DNA of 64,000 bases, from contig NZ_CP029194.1 in NCBI RefSeq assembly GCF_008642375.1, positions 6,814,501-6,878,500 of the forward strand. Direction: 5' to 3'. Shown here piece by piece: positions 26,589 to 34,960 of the stretch. The position numbers and the translations under genes were made by a program. Under the pieces are notes generated by a model, which searched no databases, was not told the DNA's origin, and saw nothing but the letters and a program-made list of their open reading frames with translations. This DNA comes from Streptomyces venezuelae. Its GTDB lineage: Bacteria; Actinomycetota; Actinomycetes; Streptomycetales; Streptomycetaceae. How positions within the stretch are numbered: position 1 is the stretch's first letter; each line of letters starts with the position of its first letter.

Positions 26589-26766
26589 GCCCTTTTGCGC
26601 GCGCCCCTTGGCGACACCCCATTTTTTACCGACGCGTAACTTCCCAGTCGAGGCTACCGGTGCGTAGCTTGGCTGAAGCGCATCCCCACCGCGCATCCCC
26701 ACTTGTGGTCCGGGCCGCAGGGCACAGCACCCCCACCATCCCCTTGAGCCGCAAGGAGATCGCCCG

Positions 26767-27636
26767 ATGCTGCCCTGGAAGCACGCCGTCAGAGCGCTGT
26801 CCGTCCTGCTCCTGACCGCCGCCGCCACCCTCGCGCCGACCACCGCCGCCTCGGCCCAGGCCGAGACCGCCACCGCCAGCCGTGGCTGGAACGACTACTC
26901 CTGCAAGCCGTCCGCCGCCCACCCGCGCCCGGTCGTCCTCGTCCACGGCACCCTCGGGAACTCCGTCGACAACTGGCTCGTCCTCGCGCCCTACCTGGTG
27001 AACCGCGGCTACTGCGTCTTCTCGCTCGACTACGGCCAGCTGCCGAACGTGCCGTTCTTCCACGGGCTCGGCCCCATCGAGAAGTCCGCCGAGCAGCTCG
27101 ACGCGTACGTCGACCGGGTCCTCGCCGCGACCGGCGCCCCCGAGGTGGACCTCGTCGGACACTCGCAGGGCGGCATGATGCCCCGCTGGTACCTCAAGTT
27201 CCTCGGCGGGGCCGAGAAGGTGAACGCGCTCGTCGGGATCGCCCCCGACAACCACGGCACCACCCTCCTCGGCCTCACCAAGCTCCTGCCGTACTTCCCC
27301 GGCGCCGAGGACCTGATCAAGGCCAACACCCCGGGCCTCGCCGACCAGATCGCCGGCTCGCCGTTCATCACCCGGCTCAACGAGGGCGGCGACACCGTGC
27401 CCGGCGTCCGCTACCACGTCATCGCGACCCAGTACGACCAGGTCGTCACCCCGTACCGCTCGCAGTTCCTGACCGGCCCGAACGTCACCAACGTCCTCAT
27501 CCAGGACAAGTGCGCGCTCGACCTGTCCGAGCACGTGGCGATCGGCACGGTGGACCGGGTCACCTTCCACGAGGTGGCCAACGCCCTCGATCCGGCCCGC
27601 GCGACGCCGACCACCTGCCTCTCGGTGATCGGCTAG
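26767..27636 (+). CDS. Secreted triacylglycerol lipase (class 2)
   Basis: This 289-residue alpha/beta hydrolase has a signal peptide cut near ASAQA (about residue 31). The visible parts are the oxyanion segment VLVHGTLGN, the nucleophile elbow GHSQGG, an Asp in ATQYDQVVTPY and a His in SEHVAIG. Two cysteines flank the mature domain (YSCKP and TTCLS) and could form a disulfide. Size and motifs match the Streptomyces LipA-type extracellular lipases. It hydrolyses ester bonds of fats outside the cell and appears monocistronic. Confidence 0.92.
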   Translation: MLPWKHAVRALSVLLLTAAATLAPTTAASAQAETATASRGWNDYSCKPSAAHPRPVVLVHGTLGNSVDNWLVLAPYLVNRGYCVFSLDYGQLPNVPFFHGLGPIEKSAEQLDAYVDRVLAATGAPEVDLVGHSQGGMMPRWYLKFLGGAEKVNALVGIAPDNHGTTLLGLTKLLPYFPGAEDLIKANTPGLADQIAGSPFITRLNEGGDTVPGVRYHVIATQYDQVVTPYRSQFLTGPNVTNVLIQDKCALDLSEHVAIGTVDRVTFHEVANALDPARATPTTCLSVIG

Positions 27637-27767
27637 AGCAGGTCCCGTCATTGGGCCGACAAATGACGCTCGTCGGATGTGGTTGACGCGCGTCGACGCG
27701 GCGGCCAGTCTCGGGGGTGGCCCGACGTCACGGGTCACCCCCGGTCCTGTGAGGCAATGGAGGCTCG

Positions 27768-28520
27768 ATGCCCCGACGCACCGCACGTTCCTCGTTCGTC
27801 CGCCTTCTTCTCTCGATTGTCATGCTCATGGCTTCTGCGGTGGGTGGAGTGGTGGCAACCGCCGGCACCGCCCATGCCGACGGCTGCTACACCTGGTCGC
27901 GCACCCTCTCCGAGGGATCCTCCGGCTCCGATGTGACGGAGCTGCAGATCCGTGTGGCCGGCTACCCCGGTTACGGCGGGGTCCTCGCGATCGACGGAGC
28001 CTACGGCCCCGGGACCGCCGCAGCCGTCAAGCGCTTCCAGGCCGCCTACGGACTGGTCGCCGACGGCGTCGCGGGCCCCGCGACCTTCAGCACGATCTAC
28101 AGCCTCCAGGACGACGACTGCACACCGGTCCACTTCTCCTACGCCGAGCTGAACACCTGCAACACCACCTGGGCGGGCGGCGCAGTGAGCGCGTCCGCCG
28201 CCAAGGCCAACGCGCTGCGCACCATGTGGAAGCTGGAGGCCCTCCGCCACGCACTCGGCGACCAGTCCGTCCGGGTCACCAGCGGCTTCCGCAGTCACGC
28301 CTGCAACGACGCGGTCGGCGGGGCCGCGTCGAGCCGACACCTGTACGGCGACGCGGCCGACCTCGGCTCAGGACCCCACTCGCTGTGCCGCCTCGCCCAG
28401 CAGGCCCGCAACCACGGCTTCAACGGCATCCTCGGGCCCGGCTATCCCGGACACGGCGACCACACCCACGTCGACCACCGCGCCGGCCGCTTCTGGTCCG
28501 CGTCCAGCTGCGGCATCTGA
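27768..28520 (+). CDS. Zinc D-Ala-D-Ala carboxypeptidase (M15A, albus G type)
   Basis: This 250-residue secreted enzyme has a signal cut at HADGCYTW (near residue 38), a peptidoglycan-binding helical domain (about 45-115) and a C-terminal M15 domain. Zinc ligands are seen in SSRHLYGDAADLG (His, Asp) and GDHTHVD (His). The mature start DGCYTW and end WSASSCGI closely recall the S. albus G DD-carboxypeptidase, with its six cysteines in disulfides. It trims the terminal D-Ala of peptidoglycan stem peptides in the wall. Confidence 0.94.
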   Translation: MPRRTARSSFVRLLLSIVMLMASAVGGVVATAGTAHADGCYTWSRTLSEGSSGSDVTELQIRVAGYPGYGGVLAIDGAYGPGTAAAVKRFQAAYGLVADGVAGPATFSTIYSLQDDDCTPVHFSYAELNTCNTTWAGGAVSASAAKANALRTMWKLEALRHALGDQSVRVTSGFRSHACNDAVGGAASSRHLYGDAADLGSGPHSLCRLAQQARNHGFNGILGPGYPGHGDHTHVDHRAGRFWSASSCGI

Positions 28521-28545
28521 CAGGACCGGCGCCGGCGCCCGGCCC

Positions 28546-29589
28546 TTATCCCTGGGTCCGGCGTCGCCGGGCGGCCCCGAAGAGCACGGCCGCGCCGAGC
28601 GCGAGCACGGCGGCGCCACCGACCGCGAGGTACGGGGTGGTGGCGTCGCCACCGGTCTCGGCCAGCTCCACCCCGGACCCCGAACCGGCCGCCGGCGCGG
28701 GCGCGTTGGGCGCGGTGCTCTCAGCGGCCGGCGCCGTGGTCGCGACGGTCTCGCTCGGCTCGGCGGCCTCCGTCGTCCCGGCGGCCGGCTCCGTGGCCGG
28801 GGCGGCCGTCGCGGGCGCGGCCGCCGTCTCCTCCGCCCCGGTCGACGCGTCGTGGTCCCCGTGCCCGCCGTGCTCGACGGACGACTCGTCCTTGCCGTCC
28901 TCGATCTGCTCCTCGCTCGGCGCGGAGGCGGTCGGCGCCGGAGTCGTACCCCCGCCGCTGTCCGCCCCGAACACCACGTCCGAGCAGGTGTAGAACGCCT
29001 CGGGGGAGTCGGAGCGCTGCCAGATCGAGTAGATCAGATGACGGCCGGACTTCTTCGGCACCGTCCCCTCGAAGACGTAGTCGCCGCTCTCCATCCGCGG
29101 GTCGGTCACCGTCGCGAACGGCTTCTCCTCCAGGTCCGCCCAGGTCAGCGGCTTCGACGGGTCGTACCCGTCCTTCGTCACGTACAGCTCGAACGAGCCC
29201 CGGTGCGGCGCCGTCCCCTTGTAGCGGAAGGTGTGCGCCCCGGAGTCCAGCCGGCTCGCGGGCCAGTCGCTCCGCGCCAGGTCGAGCCCCCGGTACTTGT
29301 CGTTGCCGGCGCTGCACAGCTTGCCGTCCGGGATCAGCTCCCGGTGCTTCCCTGCGGCGTTCGCGATGTTCACCGCGTTCCAGTCGTAGAACGCCTGCGC
29401 CCCACTGGCCGCCACCGCCGCCTTGCACGCCTCCGACCGCGGCGCCTCGGGCCCCTCCGCGTAACAGGCCGACACCCGGCTCACCGGATCGGTCATCGAC
29501 CCGTGCGCGAAGGCGGACCCGGAGGCCAGCCCGGAGAGTGCGAGCACAGCGGAGGCGGTCACGGCCGCGGTCGTACGGCGAGAGGTCAT
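28546..29589 (-). CDS. AA10 lytic polysaccharide monooxygenase with cell-wall sorting signal
   Basis: This 347-residue protein starts at the ATG at 29589, behind an AGGAG site; a GTG 18 bases upstream is also open. The signal peptide ends SAFA, giving His29 as the mature first residue of the copper brace. The second His is in GTAPHRGSF and the axial Phe in AFYTCSDVVF. After the oxidase domain (about 29-205) comes a Pro/Thr/Ala/Glu-rich spacer (about 210-310). The C-terminal sorting signal is LAETGG, a hydrophobic stretch and an Arg tail. It oxidises chitin or cellulose while fixed to the wall by a class E sortase. Confidence 0.93.
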   Translation of the reverse strand: MTSRRTTAAVTASAVLALSGLASGSAFAHGSMTDPVSRVSACYAEGPEAPRSEACKAAVAASGAQAFYDWNAVNIANAAGKHRELIPDGKLCSAGNDKYRGLDLARSDWPASRLDSGAHTFRYKGTAPHRGSFELYVTKDGYDPSKPLTWADLEEKPFATVTDPRMESGDYVFEGTVPKKSGRHLIYSIWQRSDSPEAFYTCSDVVFGADSGGGTTPAPTASAPSEEQIEDGKDESSVEHGGHGDHDASTGAEETAAAPATAAPATEPAAGTTEAAEPSETVATTAPAAESTAPNAPAPAAGSGSGVELAETGGDATTPYLAVGGAAVLALGAAVLFGAARRRRTQG

Positions 29590-29731
29590 GGGGGACAGCT
29601 CCTTCACGAGGGTGGTGTGGGGGGTCGGCTAGGAAACTAGCCGTCCGGAACCGTGAAAGAGGCCGTGCGGAGGGGGAGATGGCGATCCTTAGGACCGCTT
29701 TAAGGTGGAGGAAAGAGGCGCCTGAGGAAAG

Positions 29732-30400
29732 TCAGCCGAGCCGTCGGTAGCGCCGTTCCGGCCTGCCCGTCCCGCCGTACCGCAGGGTGATCTCCGCGCG
29801 GCCCGTCTGGGCGAAGTACTCCAGGTAGCGGCGGGCGCTCACCCGGGACAGGGCGCCGGCCTCCGCGCACTCCGTCGCCGAGAGGCCCTCCGGGTGGGCG
29901 CGGAGGATCGAGTCGACCAGGTCGGCCGTGTGCGCGGCGAGGCCCTTCGGGAGCTCGCGGGAGCCGCGCGGGCGGGTGCCGAAGATCTGGTCCACGTCCT
30001 CCTGGCGGGCCTCGTCGAGGTCGTCGAGGCGGGTGTGGAGGGACGCCACGTGGCGGAGCTGCTCGTGGAGGGCCGCCTGGGTGAACGGCTTGATCAGGTA
30101 GTGCAGCGCGCCCGCGCGGAGGGCCGAGCGGATCGTGCCGACGTCCCGGGCCGCGGTGATGAAGAGCGCGTCCATGCCCAGACCCGCCGCCCGCAGCTCC
30201 CGCAGCACCCGGATCCCGTCCATGTCCGGCAGGAAGACGTCGAGGAGCACGAGGTCGGGGCGGAGCCGCTCGGCCGCGCGCAGCGCCTCGGCGCCGCTGT
30301 GCGCGACCCCGGACACGGTGAAGCCCTCCACCGCCGACACATAGCGGCAGTGCAGCTTGGCGACCATGAAGTCGTCGTCCACCACCAGCACATTCGTCAC
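29732..30400 (-). CDS. CitB/DcuR-type response regulator (no adjacent kinase)
   Basis: This 222-residue protein has an N-terminal receiver domain (about 1-120) with acidic pocket VVDDD and phospho-acceptor Asp in LVLLDVFLPDMDG. A linker and a C-terminal DNA-binding winged helix follow (about 165-215, ATECAEAGALSRVSARRYLEYF). This is the CitB/DcuR layout that controls di- and tricarboxylate uptake. It is divergent from tctCBA and very likely controls it. The partner sensor kinase, normally next door, is missing here: the downstream gene is the oxygenase. The GTG start fits the family. Confidence 0.88.
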   Translation of the reverse strand: MTNVLVVDDDFMVAKLHCRYVSAVEGFTVSGVAHSGAEALRAAERLRPDLVLLDVFLPDMDGIRVLRELRAAGLGMDALFITAARDVGTIRSALRAGALHYLIKPFTQAALHEQLRHVASLHTRLDDLDEARQEDVDQIFGTRPRGSRELPKGLAAHTADLVDSILRAHPEGLSATECAEAGALSRVSARRYLEYFAQTGRAEITLRYGGTGRPERRYRRLG

Positions 30401-30418
30401 GCCGACACGCTAGGTCGC

Positions 30419-30436
30419 GACCACAAGGACCACAAC
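30419..30436. promoter_or_regulatory. 9-bp direct repeat in the tct/regulator divergent region
   Basis: GACCACAAG and GACCACAAC lie head to tail at 30419-30427 and 30428-30436, just upstream of the regulator start and about 100 bases before tctC. Such repeats suit a response-regulator dimer. The role is inferred from position only. Confidence 0.35.
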
Positions 30437-30533
30437 GTCCATTGATTGCGGAAGAGAGACAGCTTCTTCACGTACGTGCAACATGTGGGCCACCTCACAC
30501 CCCCATCTACCTCCTACCTGAGAGGCGGCACAC

Positions 30534-31517
30534 GTGCGTCTGCGCACCCCCCTCGCTCTCCTCGGGTCGGCGCTGCTGGTCCTCGTGGGTCCGCCGCTGC
30601 TCACCACCGGCAGCGGATCCGACACCGGCACGCAGATACCCGGACTGCGCTTCATGGTCCCCAACACCCCCGGCGGCGGATACGACATCACCGCCCGTAC
30701 CGCCGCCAAGAACGCCGAGGAGGCGGGCCTCACCGGCGACATCGAGGTCTTCAACCTGCCCGGCGCGGGCGGCACCGTCGGCCTCACCCGGCTCGTCGGC
30801 GAACGCGGCAACGGCCGCCTCGCCATGTCCATGGGCCTCGGCGTCGTCGGCGCCGTCCACACCAACAAGACCCCCAGGACCCTCGCCGACACCACCCCGA
30901 TCGCCCGGCTCACCGAGGAGCAGGACATCGTCGTGGTCGGCAAGGACTCCCCGTACAAGACCATCCAGGAGCTGCTCGCCGCCTGGAAGAAGGACCCCGG
31001 CAAGCTGCCCGTCGGCGGCGGCTCCTCGCCCGGCGGCCCCGACCACCTCGCCCCGATGCTGATGGCCCAGGCCGCCGGGATCGCCCCGAAGGACGTCAAC
31101 TACGTCCCCTTCGACGGCGGTGGCGAGCTCCTCGCCTCCATCCTCGGGAACAAGGTCGGCTTCGGCGTCTCCGGCGTCGGCGAGTACCTCGACCAGATCA
31201 AGGCGGGCGAGCTGCGCCTCCTCGCCGTCACCGGTACGAAGCGTGTCCCCGGCCTCGACGCCCCCACGCTCCGCGAGGCCGGTCTCGACACCGAGTTCAC
31301 CAACTGGCGCGGCGTCGTCGCCCCGCCCGGCCTCTCCGACGCCGAGCGCGAGAAGCTCGTCGGCCTCGTGACGAAGCTCCACGACTCGCCGCAGTGGCGC
31401 GAGTCCCTGAAGACCCACGGCTGGAACGACGCCTTCCTGCCCGGCGAGGAGTTCGGCACGTTCCTCACCGCGCAGGACCGGCGCGTCGCCTCCGTCCTCA
31501 AGGAGCTCGGCCTGTGA
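30534..31517 (+). CDS. tctC: Tripartite tricarboxylate transporter substrate-binding protein TctC
   Basis: This 327-residue protein has an N-terminal hydrophobic signal (about 5-25) and the TctC/Bug fold, with FMVPNTPGGGYDITART near the start and PVGGGSSPGGPDHLAP and VPFDGGGELLASILGNKV as ligand-site segments. It captures citrate or another carboxylate outside the cell for the TctAB carrier. The GTG start has a GAGAGG site. There is no lipobox. Its stop overlaps the tctB start as GTGA. Confidence 0.9.
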   Translation: MRLRTPLALLGSALLVLVGPPLLTTGSGSDTGTQIPGLRFMVPNTPGGGYDITARTAAKNAEEAGLTGDIEVFNLPGAGGTVGLTRLVGERGNGRLAMSMGLGVVGAVHTNKTPRTLADTTPIARLTEEQDIVVVGKDSPYKTIQELLAAWKKDPGKLPVGGGSSPGGPDHLAPMLMAQAAGIAPKDVNYVPFDGGGELLASILGNKVGFGVSGVGEYLDQIKAGELRLLAVTGTKRVPGLDAPTLREAGLDTEFTNWRGVVAPPGLSDAEREKLVGLVTKLHDSPQWRESLKTHGWNDAFLPGEEFGTFLTAQDRRVASVLKELGL

Positions 31518-32020
31518 CCACGAACCTGAAGTCCTGGCTGCGGGAGCGCTCCGAGCTCGGCGTCGGCGTCCTCCTCTTCCTCCTCGGCGTCCTCGTCCTC
31601 ACCGACGCCCTCACCCTCGACACCGACGTCACCGGCCGCGGCCCCGTCGGCCCCGCCACCGTCCCCCTCGTCGTCGGCTGCGGCCTCCTCGTCGTCGCCG
31701 TCCTCCTCACCGTCGACGTCCTGCGCGGCGGCCGCGGCGAGGCCGAGGCCGGCGAGGACGTCGACCTGACCGAGCCCGCCGACTGGCGCACCGTCCTGCT
31801 CCTCGCCGGGGTCTTCCTCGCCTTCGCCGTCCTCATCGGCCCCCTCGGCTTCCCCGTCGCCGGCGCCCTCCTCTTCTGGGGAGCGGCCTACGCCCTCGGC
31901 AGCCGCCACGTCCACCGCGACCCGCTCGTCGCGGCCGCCCTCTCCCTCTTCACCTACGGCGTCTTCGACAAGCTGCTCGGCGTCCCGCTGCCCGGCGGCC
32001 CGCTGATGGGAGTGATCTGA
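31514..32020 (+). CDS. tctB: Tripartite tricarboxylate transporter small membrane subunit TctB
   Basis: This 168-residue protein has four predicted membrane helices (about 15-32, 42-62, 90-108 and 112-145), with a short charged loop between the second and third. Size, topology and position between tctC and tctA identify it, since TctB sequences are poorly conserved. It is the small subunit needed by the TctA carrier. GTG start, four-base overlap upstream and three bases before tctA. Confidence 0.87.
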   Translation: MTTNLKSWLRERSELGVGVLLFLLGVLVLTDALTLDTDVTGRGPVGPATVPLVVGCGLLVVAVLLTVDVLRGGRGEAEAGEDVDLTEPADWRTVLLLAGVFLAFAVLIGPLGFPVAGALLFWGAAYALGSRHVHRDPLVAAALSLFTYGVFDKLLGVPLPGGPLMGVI

Positions 32021-32023
32021 GCC

Positions 32024-33520
32024 ATGGATTCCCTGTACTCCCTCATCGACGGCTTCGGGACCGCCCTCACCCCGATGAACCTGCTGTGGGCCGCCGTCGG
32101 CGTGCTCCTCGGCACCGCCATCGGCGTCCTGCCCGGCATCGGCCCCGCCATGGCCGTCGCCCTGCTGCTCCCGGTGACGTACGGACTCGAACCGACCGGC
32201 GCCTTCATCATGTTCGCCGGCATCTACTACGGAGCCATGTTCGGCGGCTCCACGACCTCGATCCTGCTCAACACCCCCGGCGAGAGCGCCGCCGTCGTCG
32301 CCGCCATCGAGGGCAATCCGATGGCCAAGACCGGCCGGGGCGCGCAGGCGCTCGCCGCCGCCGCCATCGGCCACTTCGCCGGCGGCATGATCGGCACGAT
32401 CCTGCTCGTCGTCCTCGCCCCGACCGTCGCCGCGCTCGCCGTCGACATCGGCGCCCCGGACTACTTCGCGCTCATGGTCCTCGCCTTCATCGCGGTGACC
32501 TCCGTCCTCGGCTCCTCCCGCATCCGCGGCCTCGCCTCCCTCCTCATCGGCCTCACGATCGGCCTCGTCGGGCTCGACCAGATGACCGGCCAGCAGCGCC
32601 TCACCTTCGGCTCGCTCCAGCTCGCCGACGGCGTCGACGTGGTCATCGTCGCGGTCGGCCTCTTCGCCATCGGCGAGGCCCTGTGGGTCGCCGCGCACCT
32701 GCGCCGCACGACGGGCGAGGCCATCCCCGTGGGCCGGCCCTGGCTCGGCCGGGACGACGTGAAGCGGACCTGGAAGTCGTGGCTGCGCGGTCCGTTCATC
32801 GGCTTTCCGTTCGGCGCGATCCCAGCCGGCGGCGCCGAGATCCCCACCTTCCTCTCGTACGTCACGGAGAAGCGGCTCTCGAAGCACAGGGAGCAGTTCG
32901 GCAAGGGCGCCATCGAGGGCGTCGCCGGACCCGAGTCGGCGGCCTCCGCCTCCGCGGCGGGCACGCTCGTCTCGATGCTCACCCTCGGGCTGCCCACGAC
33001 CGCCGTCGCCGCCGTGATGCTCGCCGCCTTCCAGCAGTACGGCATCCAGCCCGGCCCGCTGCTCTTCGAGCGCGAACCCGACCTGGTCTGGGGCCTGATC
33101 GCCTCGCTCTTCGTCGGCATGGTGCTGCTGCTCGCCCTCAACCTGCCGCTCGCGCCCGTCTGGGCCAAGCTGCTGCGCATACCGCGCCCGTACCTCTACG
33201 CCGGCATCCTCTTCTTCGCCGCCGTCGGCGCGTACGCGGTGGGCGGCGAGGCGCTCGACCTGGTCATCCTGCTCGTCGTCGGCCTCATCGGCCTCGGCAT
33301 GCGGCGCTACGGCCTTCCGGTGCTCCCGGCCGTCATCGGCGTCATCCTCGGCCCGGCCGCCGAACAGCAGCTCCGCCGCGCCCTCCAGATCAGCGACGGC
33401 TCCCTGACGGGCCTGGTGAACACGCCGTTCTCGGTCACCGTGTACGCCGTCGTCGTGGTCCTGCTCGCCTGGCCGCTGGTGAAGCGGGTGATCATCCGCC
33501 GCCGTAACGTATCGGCATGA
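32024..33520 (+). CDS. tctA: Tripartite tricarboxylate transporter large permease TctA
   Basis: This 498-residue polytopic protein has the TctA hallmarks: GVLPGIGPAMAVALLLP, YYGAMFGGSTTSILLNTPGE and, in the second half, the matching repeat GVAGPESAASASAAGTLVSM with LTLGLPTTAVAAVML. About eleven to twelve helices are expected. It is the sodium- or proton-driven carrier of the TctABC system for carboxylates. It ends by overlapping the downstream GNAT gene by four bases. Confidence 0.93.
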   Translation: MDSLYSLIDGFGTALTPMNLLWAAVGVLLGTAIGVLPGIGPAMAVALLLPVTYGLEPTGAFIMFAGIYYGAMFGGSTTSILLNTPGESAAVVAAIEGNPMAKTGRGAQALAAAAIGHFAGGMIGTILLVVLAPTVAALAVDIGAPDYFALMVLAFIAVTSVLGSSRIRGLASLLIGLTIGLVGLDQMTGQQRLTFGSLQLADGVDVVIVAVGLFAIGEALWVAAHLRRTTGEAIPVGRPWLGRDDVKRTWKSWLRGPFIGFPFGAIPAGGAEIPTFLSYVTEKRLSKHREQFGKGAIEGVAGPESAASASAAGTLVSMLTLGLPTTAVAAVMLAAFQQYGIQPGPLLFEREPDLVWGLIASLFVGMVLLLALNLPLAPVWAKLLRIPRPYLYAGILFFAAVGAYAVGGEALDLVILLVVGLIGLGMRRYGLPVLPAVIGVILGPAAEQQLRRALQISDGSLTGLVNTPFSVTVYAVVVVLLAWPLVKRVIIRRRNVSA

Positions 33521-33981
33521 TCCACGAGACACCCCGCCCGGCAGTCCCCTCCGACGTGCCCGCGGTGAAGGCCGTGACCGACGCGGCCTTCCACCACTAC
33601 ATCGACCGGATCGGTCTCGTGCCGGCGCCGATGGAGTACGACCACGCGGCGAACGTGGCCGCGGGGAGGGTGTTCGTCGTCGGTGACCCGGTGGCCGGCC
33701 TCGTCGTGGTGATCCCCGAGGCCGACCACCTCTACCTGGACGAGATCGCCGTGCACCCCGATGCCCAGGGCACCGGGCTCGGCCGCGTCCTCATGGAGTG
33801 GGTGGAGGCACGGGCGCGGGAGCTCGGCCTCCCCGAGGTGCGGCTGCTGACCAACGCGATGATGTGGGAGAACCAGAAGCTGTACGAGCGGTACGGCTAC
33901 GAGGTCGTCGAGCGGCGCGTGGACGGACCGTACGATCGTATCCACTACCGAAAAGTGCTCAACTCGCCCCTGATGGGGTGA
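33517..33981 (+). CDS. GNAT family N-acetyltransferase
   Basis: This 154-residue single-domain enzyme carries the acetyl-CoA loop in EIAVHPDAQGTGLGRVLMEW and a C-terminal NQKLYERYGYEVVERR segment. It follows tctA with a four-base overlap, so it is made from the same transcript, perhaps to modify a product of the imported carboxylate. That link is inference. The substrate is unknown. Confidence 0.88.
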   Translation: MIHETPRPAVPSDVPAVKAVTDAAFHHYIDRIGLVPAPMEYDHAANVAAGRVFVVGDPVAGLVVVIPEADHLYLDEIAVHPDAQGTGLGRVLMEWVEARARELGLPEVRLLTNAMMWENQKLYERYGYEVVERRVDGPYDRIHYRKVLNSPLMG

Positions 33982-34062
33982 GTTTCAGACATGAAGCGGC
34001 TTGATCCGGTATCCCTGGCGGGCAGTAGTCCAACCCCCCACGCCCCGAAGGGACCCCCGCTC

Positions 34063-34473
34063 ATGCGCGTCCGTACCGCCCTCGCCGCAGGCGCCCTGCT
34101 CGCCGTCGCCGTCGCCCCTCTCGCTCACGCGCGAGGGGTCGACGACCTGTCCGTCCACGGATACGGCACCGTCGCCGAGGACAGCACCGTCACCCTCTCC
34201 GGCACGTACCGCTGCACCGACGACAGCGCGGGCCCCGTCTTCGTGAGCTCCACCCTCCGCCAGGGGAACCTTTCCGCCGGGATCGGCGGCACCCGGGCCG
34301 TCTGCGACGGGCACCTCCGCGAGTGGGTCAACACCTCCGTCGTGAAGGACCCCGCCTACCAGCCGGGCGCCGCCCGGGTCGAGGCCACCCTCGTGCAGCT
34401 CACGGCCGACGAGTTGGGCCTCCCGACGCCCGGCTTCCTCGTGGTGGAGGAGTCGGACGTCGAGCTGCACTGA
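34063..34473 (+). CDS. DUF6299-like small secreted protein
   Basis: This 136-residue protein has a signal peptide (about 1-23, cut near AHA). The secreted domain of about 110 residues has two cysteines (YRCTD and AVCDG) that may pair, and a beta-rich sequence. An in-frame ATG 72 bases upstream is open, but its product lacks a signal, so the later ATG is preferred. Members of this family are small exported actinobacterial proteins of unknown role. Confidence 0.75.
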   Translation: MRVRTALAAGALLAVAVAPLAHARGVDDLSVHGYGTVAEDSTVTLSGTYRCTDDSAGPVFVSSTLRQGNLSAGIGGTRAVCDGHLREWVNTSVVKDPAYQPGAARVEATLVQLTADELGLPTPGFLVVEESDVELH

Positions 34474-34477
34474 CCGG

Positions 34478-34960
34478 CTAACGACCCAGCAGGTCGATCA
34501 GGCCCTCACGGCCGAGCACTTCGAGCTCGTCGAGGGCCACGACGGCGCGGGCCGCCGCCTCCGGGTCGGAGGCGGCGAGACCGCTCGCCTCGAACTCGTC
34601 CTCGTCGAGCCGCAGCACCTCGCTGCCGTCCGCCGACACCCACAGGTCCAGGTCCAGGTCCTCGATCACGACCCCCGAGCCGTCGATCTCGGCCGGCCGG
34701 GTGATGTCGCAGTACCAGCCCTTGAGGGTGCCGTCCGCGGACCACACCTCCTTGACCGTGTACCAGCGGTCCCGCCAGTAGTGCTCCACGAAGACGTCGC
34801 CCGGCTCGAACCGGACGAAACCGAAGTCCCGTACCCCCTCGGCGGCCCACGGGGCACGGACCGAGAGACGGCCGCCCTCCTCCGTGAGGACCTCCGCCGG
34901 GTAGCGGATCTTCGTCCGCCCCGCCTTCACCAGAGTGATCTCAAGCGACCGTCCGGACAT
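34478..34960 (-). CDS. DUF402 domain-containing protein
   Basis: This 160-residue cytoplasmic protein has the DUF402 beta-barrel, seen as DVFVEHYWRDRWYTVKEVW, GWYCDITRPAEI and DLDLDLWVSADG. Related proteins include nucleotide phosphatases such as Ntdp and the FomD fosfomycin-pathway protein. The conserved acidic and aromatic residues are present, so a metal-dependent phosphohydrolase is possible but unproven. Its start lies inside the end of the GNAT gene upstream (20-base overlap), showing coupled translation. Confidence 0.85.
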   Translation of the reverse strand: MSGRSLEITLVKAGRTKIRYPAEVLTEEGGRLSVRAPWAAEGVRDFGFVRFEPGDVFVEHYWRDRWYTVKEVWSADGTLKGWYCDITRPAEIDGSGVVIEDLDLDLWVSADGSEVLRLDEDEFEASGLAASDPEAAARAVVALDELEVLGREGLIDLLGR

